Source: Sphingomonas desiccabilis
GTDB taxonomy: Bacteria > Pseudomonadota > Alphaproteobacteria > Sphingomonadales > Sphingomonadaceae
Reading direction: 5' to 3'
Length of the DNA: 64,000 bases
Assembly (NCBI RefSeq): GCF_004135605.1
Contig: NZ_SDPT01000001.1
Location: 1,054,001-1,118,000 of the forward strand
Shown: one piece after another, positions 18,071 to 28,788 of the stretch
Layout of the letters: every line of letters begins with the position of its first letter
Position numbering within the stretch: the stretch's first letter is position 1
Position numbers and translations under genes: made by a program
Notes under the pieces: generated by a model
Database searches by the model: none
What the model was told of the DNA's origin: nothing
The model's input: only the letters and a program-made list of their open reading frames with translations

Positions 18071-19909
18071 ATGAGCCTGCGCAACATCGCCATCATCGCG
18101 CACGTCGATCATGGCAAAACCACCCTTGTCGACCAGCTGTTCCGCCAGTCGGGCACCTTCCGCGACAACCAGCGCGTGGAAGAGCGCGCGATGGACTCGA
18201 ACGACCTCGAGAAGGAGCGCGGGATCACCATTCTCGCCAAGCCGACCTCGGTCGAGTGGGCGCCTCCGGGCGGCGGCGAGCCGGTGCGCATCAACATCGT
18301 CGACACGCCCGGCCACGCCGACTTCGGCGGCGAGGTGGAGCGCATCCTCTCGATGGTCGACGGCGTGATCCTGCTGGTCGACTCGTCGGAAGGCGCGATG
18401 CCGCAGACGAAGTTCGTGACCGGCAAGGCGCTGAAGCTCGGCCTCAAGCCGATCGTCGTCGTCAACAAGATCGACCGTTCGGACAGCCGCGTGCAGGAAG
18501 TGCTGGACGAGGTGTTCGACCTGTTCGTCTCGCTCGACGCGACCGACGAGCAGCTCGACTTCCCGGTGCTCTACGCGTCGGGCCGCAACGGCTATGCTTC
18601 GGACAACCCCGATGCGCGCGAAGGCACGCTGATCCCGCTGTTCGAGAAGATCGTCAGCCACGTGCCGGCGCCGAACCTCGACGTCGACGCGCCGTTCAGC
18701 TTCCTGGTGACGCTGCTCGACCGCGACAACTTCCTGGGCCGTATCCTCACCGGCCGCGTCCAGTCGGGCACGGTGAAGCTCAACCAGCCGATCCACGCGC
18801 TCGACATGGCGGGCAACGTGATCGAGACGGGCCGCGCCTCCAAGATCATGACCTTCCAGGGTCTGGAGCGCGTGCCGACCGAAGAGGCCAAGGCAGGCGA
18901 TATCATCTCGCTCGCGGGCCTCACCGTCGCGACCGTGTCGAACACCATCGCCGATCCGTCGGTGACCGAGGCGATCCAGGCGCAGCCGATCGATCCGCCG
19001 ACGCTGTCGATGCGCTTCGCCGTCAACGACTCGCCGCTGGCGGGCCGTGAGGGTTCGAAGGTGACCAGCCGCATGATCCGCGACCGCCTGGAGCGCGAGG
19101 CCGAGTCCAACGTCGCCATCAAGGTCACCGAGAGCGAGGACCGCGACAGCTTCGAAGTCGCCGGCCGCGGCGAGCTTCAGCTGGGCGTGCTGATCGAGAC
19201 GATGCGCCGCGAGGGCTTCGAGCTCGGCATCAGCCGTCCCCGCGTGCTGTTCGGCACCGACGAGAACGGCGCCAAGACCGAGCCGTACGAGACGGTGGTG
19301 ATCGACGTGGACGACGAGTTCTCGGGAACGGTCGTCGACAAGATGAACCAGCGCAAGGCCGAGATGACGGACATGCGTCCGTCGGGTGGCGGCAAGACCC
19401 GCATCACCTTCTCGGCACCGTCGCGCGGCCTGATCGGCTACCATGGCGAGTTCCTGTCGGACACCCGCGGCACCGGCATCATGAACCGCCTGTTCGAGCG
19501 CTATGGTCCGTTCAAGGGCCAGATCGAGGGCCGCAAGAACGGCGTGCTGATCTCGAACGGCGCCGGCGAGGCCCAAGGCTATGCACTCGGCCCGCTCGAG
19601 GACCGCGGCATCCTGTTCGTCGGCCACGGCGAGACCCTCTACGAGGGCATGATCATCGGCGAGAACGCCAAGACGGATGACCTCGAGGTCAACCCGATGA
19701 AGGCGAAGCAGCTGACGAACTTCCGCGCCTCGGGCGGCAAGGACGACGCGATCCGCCTGACCCCGCCGAAGAAGATGACGCTGGAGCAGGCGATCGCCTA
19801 CATCGACGACGACGAGATGGTCGAGGTCACGCCCAAGAACATCCGCCTGCGCAAGCGCCACCTGGACCCGCACGAGCGCAAGCGCGCCTCGCGCGCCAAG
19901 GCGGCCTGA
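18071..19909 (+). CDS. typA: Translational GTPase TypA/BipA
   Basis: Ribosome-binding GTPase related to EF-G that aids 50S assembly and growth under stress. 612 residues: G domain with [10 protein letters not shown] (G1, about 10-19), the RGIT switch segment (ERGITILAK), [11 protein letters not shown] (G3) and NKID (G4); then domain II, domain III, and the BipA-specific C-terminal domain with [21 protein letters not shown] and [19 protein letters not shown]-like GGGAAATTG precedes the ATG. It stands alone and ends at a strong terminator. Confidence 0.97.
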   Translation: MSLRNIAIIAHVDHGKTTLVDQLFRQSGTFRDNQRVEERAMDSNDLEKERGITILAKPTSVEWAPPGGGEPVRINIVDTPGHADFGGEVERILSMVDGVILLVDSSEGAMPQTKFVTGKALKLGLKPIVVVNKIDRSDSRVQEVLDEVFDLFVSLDATDEQLDFPVLYASGRNGYASDNPDAREGTLIPLFEKIVSHVPAPNLDVDAPFSFLVTLLDRDNFLGRILTGRVQSGTVKLNQPIHALDMAGNVIETGRASKIMTFQGLERVPTEEAKAGDIISLAGLTVATVSNTIADPSVTEAIQAQPIDPPTLSMRFAVNDSPLAGREGSKVTSRMIRDRLEREAESNVAIKVTESEDRDSFEVAGRGELQLGVLIETMRREGFELGISRPRVLFGTDENGAKTEPYETVVIDVDDEFSGTVVDKMNQRKAEMTDMRPSGGGKTRITFSAPSRGLIGYHGEFLSDTRGTGIMNRLFERYGPFKGQIEGRKNGVLISNGAGEAQGYALGPLEDRGILFVGHGETLYEGMIIGENAKTDDLEVNPMKAKQLTNFRASGGKDDAIRLTPPKKMTLEQAIAYIDDDEMVEVTPKNIRLRKRHLDPHERKRASRAKAA

Positions 19910-19947
19910 TCCGGGCCTAGCCTTCGCGATCTGCGAACCAACGCAAG

Positions 19948-19981
19948 AGGCGTCGGATGCACCCGCATCCGGCGCCTTTTT
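19948..19981 (+). terminator. Rho-independent terminator of typA
   Basis: Inverted repeat AGGCGTCGGATGC / GCATCCGGCGCCT with loop ACCC, one G-T pair, followed by TTTTT. Lies 39 bases after the typA stop. Confidence 0.92.
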
Positions 19982-20112
19982 GCTGACCGACTAAACCCTG
20001 GCTGAACAACGGGTTACCCCCCGGTTCAGCGCGCCCGCGCTACTGCCTGGCTGTCGTGCCCATTGCGTGATGTCCGTCACGCCCGGCGCGAGGAGAGAGG
20101 AGGAGTTCGGAG

Positions 20113-20544
20113 ATGAAATCCTTGTTGAAGAAGGCCGGGCTGGGCATCGCGCTCGCCGCCACCGCGCTGACCGCGTCGGCGCCTGCGGAAGCCCAGCGCT
20201 ACCGCGGCGGCTATTACCCGCACGGCGGCTACCACGGCTACTATCCCGGCTATCGAGGCTACCGCGGGCGCAGCTCGGCCGGTCCGGCGATCGCGGCAGG
20301 CGTCGTCGGAGTGGTGCTGGGCGCAGCGCTCGCATCCAGCGCCAACGACCGCCGGTACCGCGATCGCTACTACCGCGACCGCGGCTACGCCTATGACTAT
20401 GACGATCGCTACTATCGTCAGCGGGGCTATTATCCGGCCGACGGCTATTACGCCTATCGCTATCGCGATCACCGCCAGTGCTGGGACGAGCAACGCTTCG
20501 ATCCGTACGACGGCTATCCGGTGCGCGTGCGCGTCTGCAACTGA
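20113..20544 (+). CDS. Secreted Tyr/Arg/Gly-rich protein
   Basis: Unrecognised exported protein, 143 residues. The signal peptide MKSLLKKAGLGIALAATALTASAPAEA is followed by a Tyr/Gly/His-rich stretch (GGYYPHGGYHGYYPGY), a short glycine-zipper-like membrane or signal-like segment AIAAGVVGVVLGAALASS, and then many YRDRYYRDRGY-type repeats. The end is QCWDEQRFDPYDGYPVRVRVCN, with two cysteines that could form a disulfide. GAGGAGGAG-rich ribosome site precedes the ATG. Such proteins are common in sphingomonads and may bind the envelope; function unknown. Own terminator follows. Confidence 0.8.
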   Translation: MKSLLKKAGLGIALAATALTASAPAEAQRYRGGYYPHGGYHGYYPGYRGYRGRSSAGPAIAAGVVGVVLGAALASSANDRRYRDRYYRDRGYAYDYDDRYYRQRGYYPADGYYAYRYRDHRQCWDEQRFDPYDGYPVRVRVCN

Positions 20545-20560
20545 CGCTGCCACCACCGGA

Positions 20561-20598
20561 GGGCGGCGCGGGCAGGGGCCACGCGCCGCCCTTTTTTT
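20561..20598 (+). terminator. Rho-independent terminator after the Tyr-rich gene
   Basis: Stem GGGCGGCGCG / CGCGCCGCCC (10 bp, perfect), 11-base loop, then seven T. Confidence 0.93.
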
Positions 20599-20635
20599 GT
20601 TGGCGCGGACGCGGTTTTGCGCCATGCGGCCGCCC

Positions 20636-20914
20636 ATGAGCGATACACCCCCCGACCACCTTTCGATCAACCCGCGCAGCCCGCATTTCGACCGCGAGGC
20701 GCTGGAACGCGGCGTCGGCATCCGCTTCAAGGGCGTGGAGCGCCGCGACGTCGAGGAATATTCGATCTCCGAAGGCTGGATCCGCGTGGGCCTGGGCAAG
20801 AAGGTCGATCGCCATGGCCAGCCGCTCACTATCAAGCTGGTCGGCCCGGTCGAGGCCTGGTTCCAGACCGGCACCGATGACGAAGCCGCGGCCGACGAAG
20901 CCGAGCAGGGCTGA
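20636..20914 (+). CDS. DUF3297 family protein
   Basis: Small soluble 92-residue protein starting MSDTPPDHLSINPRSPHFD; an ATG 12 bases earlier is an alternative. Pattern HFDREALERGVGIRFKGVER and EYSISEGWIRVGLGKKVDRHGQPLTIKL fits the DUF3297 family, which is widespread and uncharacterised in proteobacteria. The C-terminal tail is acidic (DDEAAADEAEQ). It converges on the regulator gene at 20954, separated by an inverted repeat. Confidence 0.85.
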   Translation: MSDTPPDHLSINPRSPHFDREALERGVGIRFKGVERRDVEEYSISEGWIRVGLGKKVDRHGQPLTIKLVGPVEAWFQTGTDDEAAADEAEQG

Positions 20915-20929
20915 CCGTCCGACCCTGGG

Positions 20930-20953
20930 CGCGCGGGTCGCTATGCCCGCGCG
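20930..20953. terminator. Bidirectional hairpin between convergent genes
   Basis: CGCGCGGG / CCCGCGCG perfect 8-bp inverted repeat with 8-base loop. It lies between the DUF3297 stop and the convergent regulator stop. No T-run. Confidence 0.45.
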
Positions 20954-21259
20954 TTACTCCGCCGCCTCGGCCATGACGGCCAGGCGTGTGAGTGCGGCCA
21001 CATGCGTTCGAAACGCCTGCTTGCCCGCCGTCGTCAGCCCCAGCCAGGTTCGTTGCCGCCCCCCCATGCTGGCCTTGCGCAGCCGGACATAGCCTGCCGC
21101 ATCCAGCTGCGCCGCGTGCTTGGACAGCACGGATTCGCTGATGCCGATGGCTTCCCGGATGCGGGCGAACTCCACCTCCTCCGCCTCGATCAGCAGCGCG
21201 CAGACCTGCAGGCGCACTGGGGCGTTCAGCACCGCATCATAGCCCGGGATCGCGCTCAC
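20954..21259 (-). CDS. Small winged-helix transcriptional regulator
   Basis: 101-residue regulator of the type that lacks a sensor domain (winged-helix, ArsR/MarR-like 'transcriptional regulator' group). It starts at GTG 21259, which overlaps the stop of the membrane gene (GTGA). ALNAPVRLQVCALLIEAEEVEFARIREAIGISESVLSKHAAQLDAAGYV is the helix-turn-helix and GGRQRTWLGLTTAGKQAF the wing and last helix. A palindrome upstream of the pair (21729-21763) may be its operator. It is co-transcribed with a membrane protein that it may regulate with itself. Confidence 0.85.
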   Translation of the reverse strand: MSAIPGYDAVLNAPVRLQVCALLIEAEEVEFARIREAIGISESVLSKHAAQLDAAGYVRLRKASMGGRQRTWLGLTTAGKQAFRTHVAALTRLAVMAEAAE

Positions 21260-21717
21260 AGCGGCGCCGCCAGTTCTTCGCGCCAGATGCGATCGAAGCG
21301 CCGGCTGGCGAGCGTCGCCACGACCCCGCCGACTACCCCCAGCGGCAGCGGCGCCCAGACGATGCCCAGGCGGAAGCGGAGCACGACGCCAGCTATCAGC
21401 ATGCCCAACATCAGCACCGCGAATGCGACCACCGTCCGCCGGGTGCGGCCGGCGCGATAGCCGTTCACCGAAAGCCCGGTGCGCCGCTTCCACGTCCGGA
21501 ACAGCAGCGCCATGCCGAGAATGCTCACCGCCACCCCGATCGAAATCAGATGCTCGGGAAGCGCATAGCTGGCGATCAGGGCCCCGGTAGCGAGACCGTA
21601 CAGGGGCGCGTACCAGCTCGTGCCAAGATCGCCGGCGGCCATGCGGGAGCGGGCGCGATTGGTGGCGGCAAGTGCCAGCGCAGCGCTGGCGGGATCAGGC
21701 GAATCAGGGTGCGGCAT
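21256..21717 (-). CDS. Four-helix membrane protein paired with the regulator
   Basis: Unrecognised inner-membrane protein of 153 residues from MPHPDSPDPASA (21717). An in-frame ATG at 21738 would place the start inside the palindrome, so it is less likely. Hydrophobic segments at about 40-58, 60-75, 97-115 and 120-137. It is the first gene of the two-gene unit; the next gene is the small regulator, coupled by GTGA. This layout, membrane protein plus sensorless winged-helix regulator, recurs in many proteobacteria; function is unknown. Confidence 0.7.
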   Translation of the reverse strand: MPHPDSPDPASAALALAATNRARSRMAAGDLGTSWYAPLYGLATGALIASYALPEHLISIGVAVSILGMALLFRTWKRRTGLSVNGYRAGRTRRTVVAFAVLMLGMLIAGVVLRFRLGIVWAPLPLGVVGGVVATLASRRFDRIWREELAAPL

Positions 21718-21728
21718 GAGCGTGTCTC

Positions 21729-21763
21729 CACTTTCCAACGTGGAAAGTGACGAACACTTTCCA
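21729..21763. promoter_or_regulatory. Palindromic operator candidate upstream of the regulator operon
   Basis: CACTTTCCA (21729-21737), ACG, TGGAAAGTG (21741-21749) is a perfect 9-bp inverted repeat; a further direct copy CACTTTCCA follows at 21755-21763. The sites sit 12-46 bases before the start codon at 21717, where a self-regulating factor would bind. Assignment to the local regulator is inference. Confidence 0.6.
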
Positions 21764-21791
21764 CATCGTCAAGTGACGCCGCGCGCCTGCC

Positions 21792-22595
21792 TCAGTGGAC
21801 GAAGCGCGCCACTACGTCGCGATAGCTGCGGCTCACCTTCACCTGCGCGCCGGAGTCGAGCACCAGGAAGCACTCGCCGTTGGTGTGCGGCTTCACCTGC
21901 TTCACCAGGTCCAGGTTGACGATGGTCGAGCGGTGGACGCGCTGGAACCGCCGCGGGTCGAGCCGCTTCTCCAGGTCCTTCATCGTCTCGCGCAGGATCA
22001 GCGTGTTGTCGCCGGTGTAGATGCACATGTAATCGCCCGCCGCGTCGATGCGCTCGATCGTGTCGACGTCCACGCGGAAGATCTGCCCGCGATCCTTGAT
22101 GTTGATGAGCTTCTCGAACCGGTTGGCGTTGTGGGCGCCGTCGCTGCCGTCCGACAGCGTCTCGGCGGCTTCGGGTGCAACCTCGGCCAGCACTTCCTTC
22201 AGCCGGTCGACCTCGGCCTGGCCGCGCTTTTCGTTCAGGCGCTGGCGCACGCGGTCGAGCGTGTCGGCCAGGCGCGAGTCGTCCACCGGCTTCATCAGAT
22301 AGTCGACCGCCTGCGCCTCGAACGCGCGCAGCGCGTGGTCGGAATAGGCGGTCACGAACACCACCAGCGGCGGCTCGACTTCCATCAGCCCCTGGACGAC
22401 CGAGAAGCCGTCAAAGCCGGGCATCTGGATGTCGAGAAACACGAGGTCGGGCTTGTGGGTCTTGATCGAGCGGATGGCCTCGCGGCCATTGACGCACTTG
22501 TCGACGATCTCGACGTCCTCATGCGCCTGCAGGCGCAGTTCCAGCCCCTGGATGGCCAGCGGCTCGTCGTCGACTAGGATGGTACGGATGGTCAT
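21792..22595 (-). CDS. LytTR-type response regulator
   Basis: Receiver domain (1-120) with Asp55 (VFLDIQMPGFDG) as phosphoacceptor and Lys102 (YLMKPVDD), then a linker with a possible coiled coil, and a LytTR DNA-binding domain (about 165-266: ERIDAAGDYMCIYTGDNTLILRETMKDLEKRL and FQRVHRSTIVNLDLVKQVKP). 267 residues. Its ATG overlaps the kinase stop by ATGA, so the pair is coupled. LytTR regulators in other bacteria control envelope or quorum genes; the local target could include the TonB receptor next door, which is unproven. Confidence 0.95.
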   Translation of the reverse strand: MTIRTILVDDEPLAIQGLELRLQAHEDVEIVDKCVNGREAIRSIKTHKPDLVFLDIQMPGFDGFSVVQGLMEVEPPLVVFVTAYSDHALRAFEAQAVDYLMKPVDDSRLADTLDRVRQRLNEKRGQAEVDRLKEVLAEVAPEAAETLSDGSDGAHNANRFEKLINIKDRGQIFRVDVDTIERIDAAGDYMCIYTGDNTLILRETMKDLEKRLDPRRFQRVHRSTIVNLDLVKQVKPHTNGECFLVLDSGAQVKVSRSYRDVVARFVH

Positions 22596-23698
22596 GCAGC
22601 CTCTCGCGTGCGTTCCTCGACCTGGAACGGAATTTCGATCTCGACGCTGAACCCGCTGCCCGGAATCGACCGCGTGTCGAGGCGATGGTCTTCACCATAT
22701 GCCTGCGCCAGTCGCTCTCGGATGTTTGCCAGTCCCACGCCGGTCGATAAGGTCGGCCTGCGCGACGCTTCGTTCAAGCCCGGGCCGGTGTCCGAAACGC
22801 CAATCTGCACCCGTTCCCCGGCGAGCCGAGCCGTGACCGCGATCTCGGCACCCTCTTCCTTGGGGGTGACTGCGTACTTGATGGCGTTTTCGACCAGCGG
22901 CTGCAGCAGCAGCGAGGGCAGCCGGGCGTTCGCCACCCGCGGGTCGATGTCGAACCGCGTCTGCAACCGCTCCTCGAAGCGCATCTTCTCGATGTCGAGG
23001 TACAGCTTCAGCGTCTCCACCTCCTGCGCCAGCGTCACATGCGCGGTCGGCTCGTTGGCGAGCGTGTAGCGTAGGAACGAGGACAGCCGCGACAGCATGA
23101 TGTTGGCGCGCTCGGTGTGCTTGAGCAGCACCAGCGTCGAGATCGAGTTGAGCGTGTTGAACAGGAAGTGCGGGTTCAGCTGGTAGCGCAGCATCGCCAG
23201 CTGTGCCGAGGAGGCCTGGTTCTCCAGCGCCTGCATGGTGCGGGTCTGCTGCTCGACGATGAGGTAGAAGTTGATGCCGAAATAGAGCGCCGACCAGCCG
23301 GCGAGCACCGTGAAGGTCAGGAAGATCAGCGCTGGCAGCAGCGACAGGTCCAGCCCGGGGGTCGCGGTCGTCGCGCGGAACAGGGAGAAGGTGTACGCCT
23401 CGATCACCGCGTACAGCAGCGTCGCGGCGAACAGCGTCACCAGTGTCGCGATGACGGCCCAGACCCGCGGCAGCCGCCGATAGCTTCCGTAGAGCACCGA
23501 CATCAGCAGCGTGAGGCAATAGCCGACGATCGACTCCACGATGACGGCCAGCACCACCTTCGCGGTCGGCGCGTTGAACACGCTGGAGACGGTGCGCAGC
23601 AGCAGATAGCCGCTCCATCCCGCCGCCTGCAGGATCCAGAAGGCGCGGCTCTTCTCTTCGAAGAACGGGCGCGAGAACAGGGAAGACACGGCAGCCAT
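22592..23698 (-). CDS. LytS/YehU-type membrane histidine kinase
   Basis: 368 residues. About four membrane segments in residues 25-150, then a short coiled coil and the His-kinase core. His177 in LRYQLNPHFLFNTLNSIS is the phosphoacceptor of the His_kinase family; LVENAIKYAV and SDTGPGL, TGVGLANIRERL form the ATP site. No extracellular sensor domain, so the signal may be a membrane-borne or small molecule. It is the partner of the LytTR regulator downstream. Confidence 0.94.
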   Translation of the reverse strand: MAAVSSLFSRPFFEEKSRAFWILQAAGWSGYLLLRTVSSVFNAPTAKVVLAVIVESIVGYCLTLLMSVLYGSYRRLPRVWAVIATLVTLFAATLLYAVIEAYTFSLFRATTATPGLDLSLLPALIFLTFTVLAGWSALYFGINFYLIVEQQTRTMQALENQASSAQLAMLRYQLNPHFLFNTLNSISTLVLLKHTERANIMLSRLSSFLRYTLANEPTAHVTLAQEVETLKLYLDIEKMRFEERLQTRFDIDPRVANARLPSLLLQPLVENAIKYAVTPKEEGAEIAVTARLAGERVQIGVSDTGPGLNEASRRPTLSTGVGLANIRERLAQAYGEDHRLDTRSIPGSGFSVEIEIPFQVEERTREAA

Positions 23699-23770
23699 CG
23701 TGCCGCCGCCTTACTGCGGGTCTACTTCGCGGGGAAGGGGCAGGGCGGCCACACACCCGCGCCGAAAAGC

Positions 23771-23802
23771 AAAACCGCCGCTCCCCGGGTGGGGAGCGGC
23801 GG
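23771..23802 (-). terminator. Rho-independent terminator of the TonB receptor
   Basis: Stem CCGCCGCTCCCC / GGGGAGCGGCGG with a 4-base loop. On the minus strand it is followed by TTTTGCTTTTC. It lies 34 bases after the receptor stop. Confidence 0.88.
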
Positions 23803-23835
23803 CCTGCTTGCGGTCCGGTTTCCCGGGCGTTCGGA

Positions 23836-26385
23836 TCAGAACTCGAAGTGGATCGAGCCGATGAACGTGCGCGGTGCGCCGAAGTTGAGGCGCGGGTTGT
23901 TCGAGAACGCGGTCTGGGTGCTCAGGTTGCCGAAATAGCGCTCCTTGAGCAGGTTGGTCGCGTTGAACTGGAAGAAGGTACGCTCCAGCCCCGCGAAGCC
24001 CAGGTCGAGGCGCGCGTCGAGGTTGACGAGCGTGTACCCGGCGACCTTGAGGTCGTTCACGTCGGTGACCCAGCGATCGCCCGTGTGCTTGGCTTCCACG
24101 CCGACCGACACCGGGCCACCCTCGGCCTGGATGCGGCCGCCATACTGCCACTTCGGCGTCTCGACCGTGAACTTGCCTTCGGTGGCTGCGATCACGGCAC
24201 CGCTGATCGGGTTGATCGCGTTGTCCTGCAGTTCGGAGTCGATGTACGAACCGAACGCATAGAGCGACAGGAAGCGCGTCGGACGAATGCCGAAGCTCGC
24301 GTCCACGCCGCCGCTCTTCACCGCGCCGACGTTGCGGTCGATGCTGATGGTGCCGCCACCCTCGAGCTCCTGGATCGAGCTGATGATGCGGTTCTTGTAG
24401 TAGACGTACCACCCGGCGACCTGCGCCTGGATGATGCCCGAGTTGTAGCGCAGGCCCAGGTCGAACGAGTCGGTCCGCTCCGGCTGCACTTCATCCGCCG
24501 GGCGGATCGTCACGTCGTCGTACGAATAGAGGTTGTCGGTCTTGGGAACCGAGAAGCCCTTCGAGTAGCTGGCGAAGACGCTGAGGTTGTTCACCAGCTC
24601 GTAGGTGAGGCCGACGTTCGGCAGCAGCGCGTCATACTTCTTGATGCGGTGCTCGTACGGCGCGCCAAAGCCTGCGGTGTTCGGGTTCGCTGCGACCGAC
24701 TCCGGCGACTGCGAGGTGCAGTAGGCGTCGCTCGAGTTGCCCGGGATCGTGTAGCAATAGTTGCTCAGGTTGCGGCGGAAGAACGGTGCGCGAACGCCGA
24801 GCGCGACGTTCAGGCGGTCGTCGAAGAACTTGCCGCGGTATTCGCCCGACACCTGGTGCAGGATCGCGTAGGAGAGGCGGTTGCGCTTGTTGAGCACGTT
24901 GCCGGCAGCGTCGACGATCGCATAGTCGCCTTCGCCGTCGAGCGCGCTGAACACGTCGAACGGCTGGCCCGCTTCCGTCAGGCGGCTCGCCTCGCCTGTC
25001 TGGCGGTGACGTGCGCGGTCCCAGGTATAGGCGATGCGGACGAGGTTGTTGTCGTCCAGGTCATAGCGCAGGCCTGCGATCGCGGTGAAGCGCTGGGTGC
25101 GGGTGTTGGACGGCCAGTAGACGCGCACCAGATCGCTCAGGTCGCCGTCGCCGTTCAGGTCTGCACCGGCGGCGATGCCCGCACCGACGCGGCCGAACTG
25201 CTGATTGTACTGGTTGCGGCCATTCGCCGCGGCATCGCTCTCGGCGAACACGGTCGAGCCGCCGCCGTTCGCACGCGTGAAGCTGTACGCACCGTCGAAG
25301 GTGAAGGTCAGCTTCTCGTTCAGGGTGAGGCGCGAGTTGAGGCGGACGTTGCCCGTGTTGGACGGGTTGATCGCCGTGTACCGCGAGTTGAAGCAGTTGC
25401 CCGTGGTGTCGTCCTGACGGCCCGGGCCGCCGTTCGCAGCCGGGCGCTCGCAGACGTCGCTGTAGAGGAACGACGTCGAGGTGTCGTTGAACAGAGTGTC
25501 GTACTGGCCCTTGCTCAGGTCGAGCTTGAACGGTGCGTCCGGCGACACCGCCGCCGCCGCCGGAATCACGCTCTCGCCCAGCACGTTCCGCATGTTTGCG
25601 GTCGTCGGGTTGCTGTACGAGCTGTTGCGGTTCTGGTTGTAGTGCGCCGCCAGCGACACGAAGTCGCCGTTGTTGCCGATCGGCTGATAGATCTTGCCGT
25701 TGTACTGCTGCTTGTCGATGCGGCCGTACCCGCGGAACTGGTCGTACGTGTCCTTGCTCGCCGACAGCCAGGCCTTGGTGCCCGACGCGGTCAGCGTGCC
25801 GGTGTTCAGCATCACGAAGGCGCGGTTGCGGTCAAAGGTGCCGTGCGAGAAGACGGCCATCGCGCCCAGCTCGTCGCGCGGCTCAAGCGAACGATAGTTG
25901 ACGGTACCGCCCGAAGCGCTCGCGGTCGGCGAGTCGACGTCGGTCGCGCCGAAGTTCACGTTGACCTGCTCGATCAGCTCGGGGTCGAGCTGCTGGTTCG
26001 AATAGATCGAGTAGTTGCCCGAATCGTTCAGCGGAATGCCGTCGAAGGTCAGCGAGACGCGGTCGCCGCTGAACCCGCGGATGCGCAGGTTGCCGCCCGA
26101 CGAGCCGTACGGATCGCTGTTGGTGAAGCTCACGCCCGGGACGAGGTTGATCGTGTCCAGGATGGTCTGGCCCGGCGCGCGGCGCTCGATCAGCTCCTGG
26201 GTGATGACGGCACGCGCCTTGGGCGTGTCGGGCGTCTGCACGCCATTGATGCTGCGCTCCCCGCGCGCACCGGTGACGACGATGTCCTCGCCCTCCGCGT
26301 CGACCGTACCGGTCGACTGCGCCATTGCGGCAGCCGGAATGACCAGCGCGGCAAAAGCCACGCCTGCAAAAAGCTTCGTACGCAT
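23836..26385 (-). CDS. TonB-dependent outer membrane receptor
   Basis: Outer-membrane beta-barrel receptor of 849 residues, powered by TonB. Signal peptide MRTKLFAGVAFAALVIPAAAMAQ, TonB-box-like region EDIVVTGARGE, plug domain with LRIRGFSGDRVSLTFDGIPLNDSG and IEQVNVNFGATDVDSPTASASGG, then the barrel, with the closing strand TFIGSIHFEF ending in Phe as outer-membrane proteins do. The plug ends with the usual GGTVNYRSLEP. The ligand (siderophore, sugar, vitamin or peptide) is not recognisable. Neighbour is the LytS/LytTR pair, on the same strand downstream. Confidence 0.93.
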   Translation of the reverse strand: MRTKLFAGVAFAALVIPAAAMAQSTGTVDAEGEDIVVTGARGERSINGVQTPDTPKARAVITQELIERRAPGQTILDTINLVPGVSFTNSDPYGSSGGNLRIRGFSGDRVSLTFDGIPLNDSGNYSIYSNQQLDPELIEQVNVNFGATDVDSPTASASGGTVNYRSLEPRDELGAMAVFSHGTFDRNRAFVMLNTGTLTASGTKAWLSASKDTYDQFRGYGRIDKQQYNGKIYQPIGNNGDFVSLAAHYNQNRNSSYSNPTTANMRNVLGESVIPAAAAVSPDAPFKLDLSKGQYDTLFNDTSTSFLYSDVCERPAANGGPGRQDDTTGNCFNSRYTAINPSNTGNVRLNSRLTLNEKLTFTFDGAYSFTRANGGGSTVFAESDAAANGRNQYNQQFGRVGAGIAAGADLNGDGDLSDLVRVYWPSNTRTQRFTAIAGLRYDLDDNNLVRIAYTWDRARHRQTGEASRLTEAGQPFDVFSALDGEGDYAIVDAAGNVLNKRNRLSYAILHQVSGEYRGKFFDDRLNVALGVRAPFFRRNLSNYCYTIPGNSSDAYCTSQSPESVAANPNTAGFGAPYEHRIKKYDALLPNVGLTYELVNNLSVFASYSKGFSVPKTDNLYSYDDVTIRPADEVQPERTDSFDLGLRYNSGIIQAQVAGWYVYYKNRIISSIQELEGGGTISIDRNVGAVKSGGVDASFGIRPTRFLSLYAFGSYIDSELQDNAINPISGAVIAATEGKFTVETPKWQYGGRIQAEGGPVSVGVEAKHTGDRWVTDVNDLKVAGYTLVNLDARLDLGFAGLERTFFQFNATNLLKERYFGNLSTQTAFSNNPRLNFGAPRTFIGSIHFEF

Positions 26386-26546
26386 GTGTTCCCCTATCGT
26401 GAGCGGATGCTCAGATGCGGTGCCCGTTCACCGTCTGGCCGCCCCGTGGGCGATTCATATGTCGACTTTGTGACAATCAGGGGAGGGGGAACTAAAAGCT
26501 TTTTGCTGCGTTGCACAAACGCCACACCGGGAGTTCTGTCCGGAAA

Positions 26547-28688
<2,142 letters not shown>

Positions 28689-28788
28689 TCACGGACGCCG
28701 CCGCGATCAAGGCGCGCGCGCCGGTGCGAACGCGGTTTTCCCAGCCGCGCTCGTGTTGCATAGGGGCGCAAACCACCATGGACCCGCA

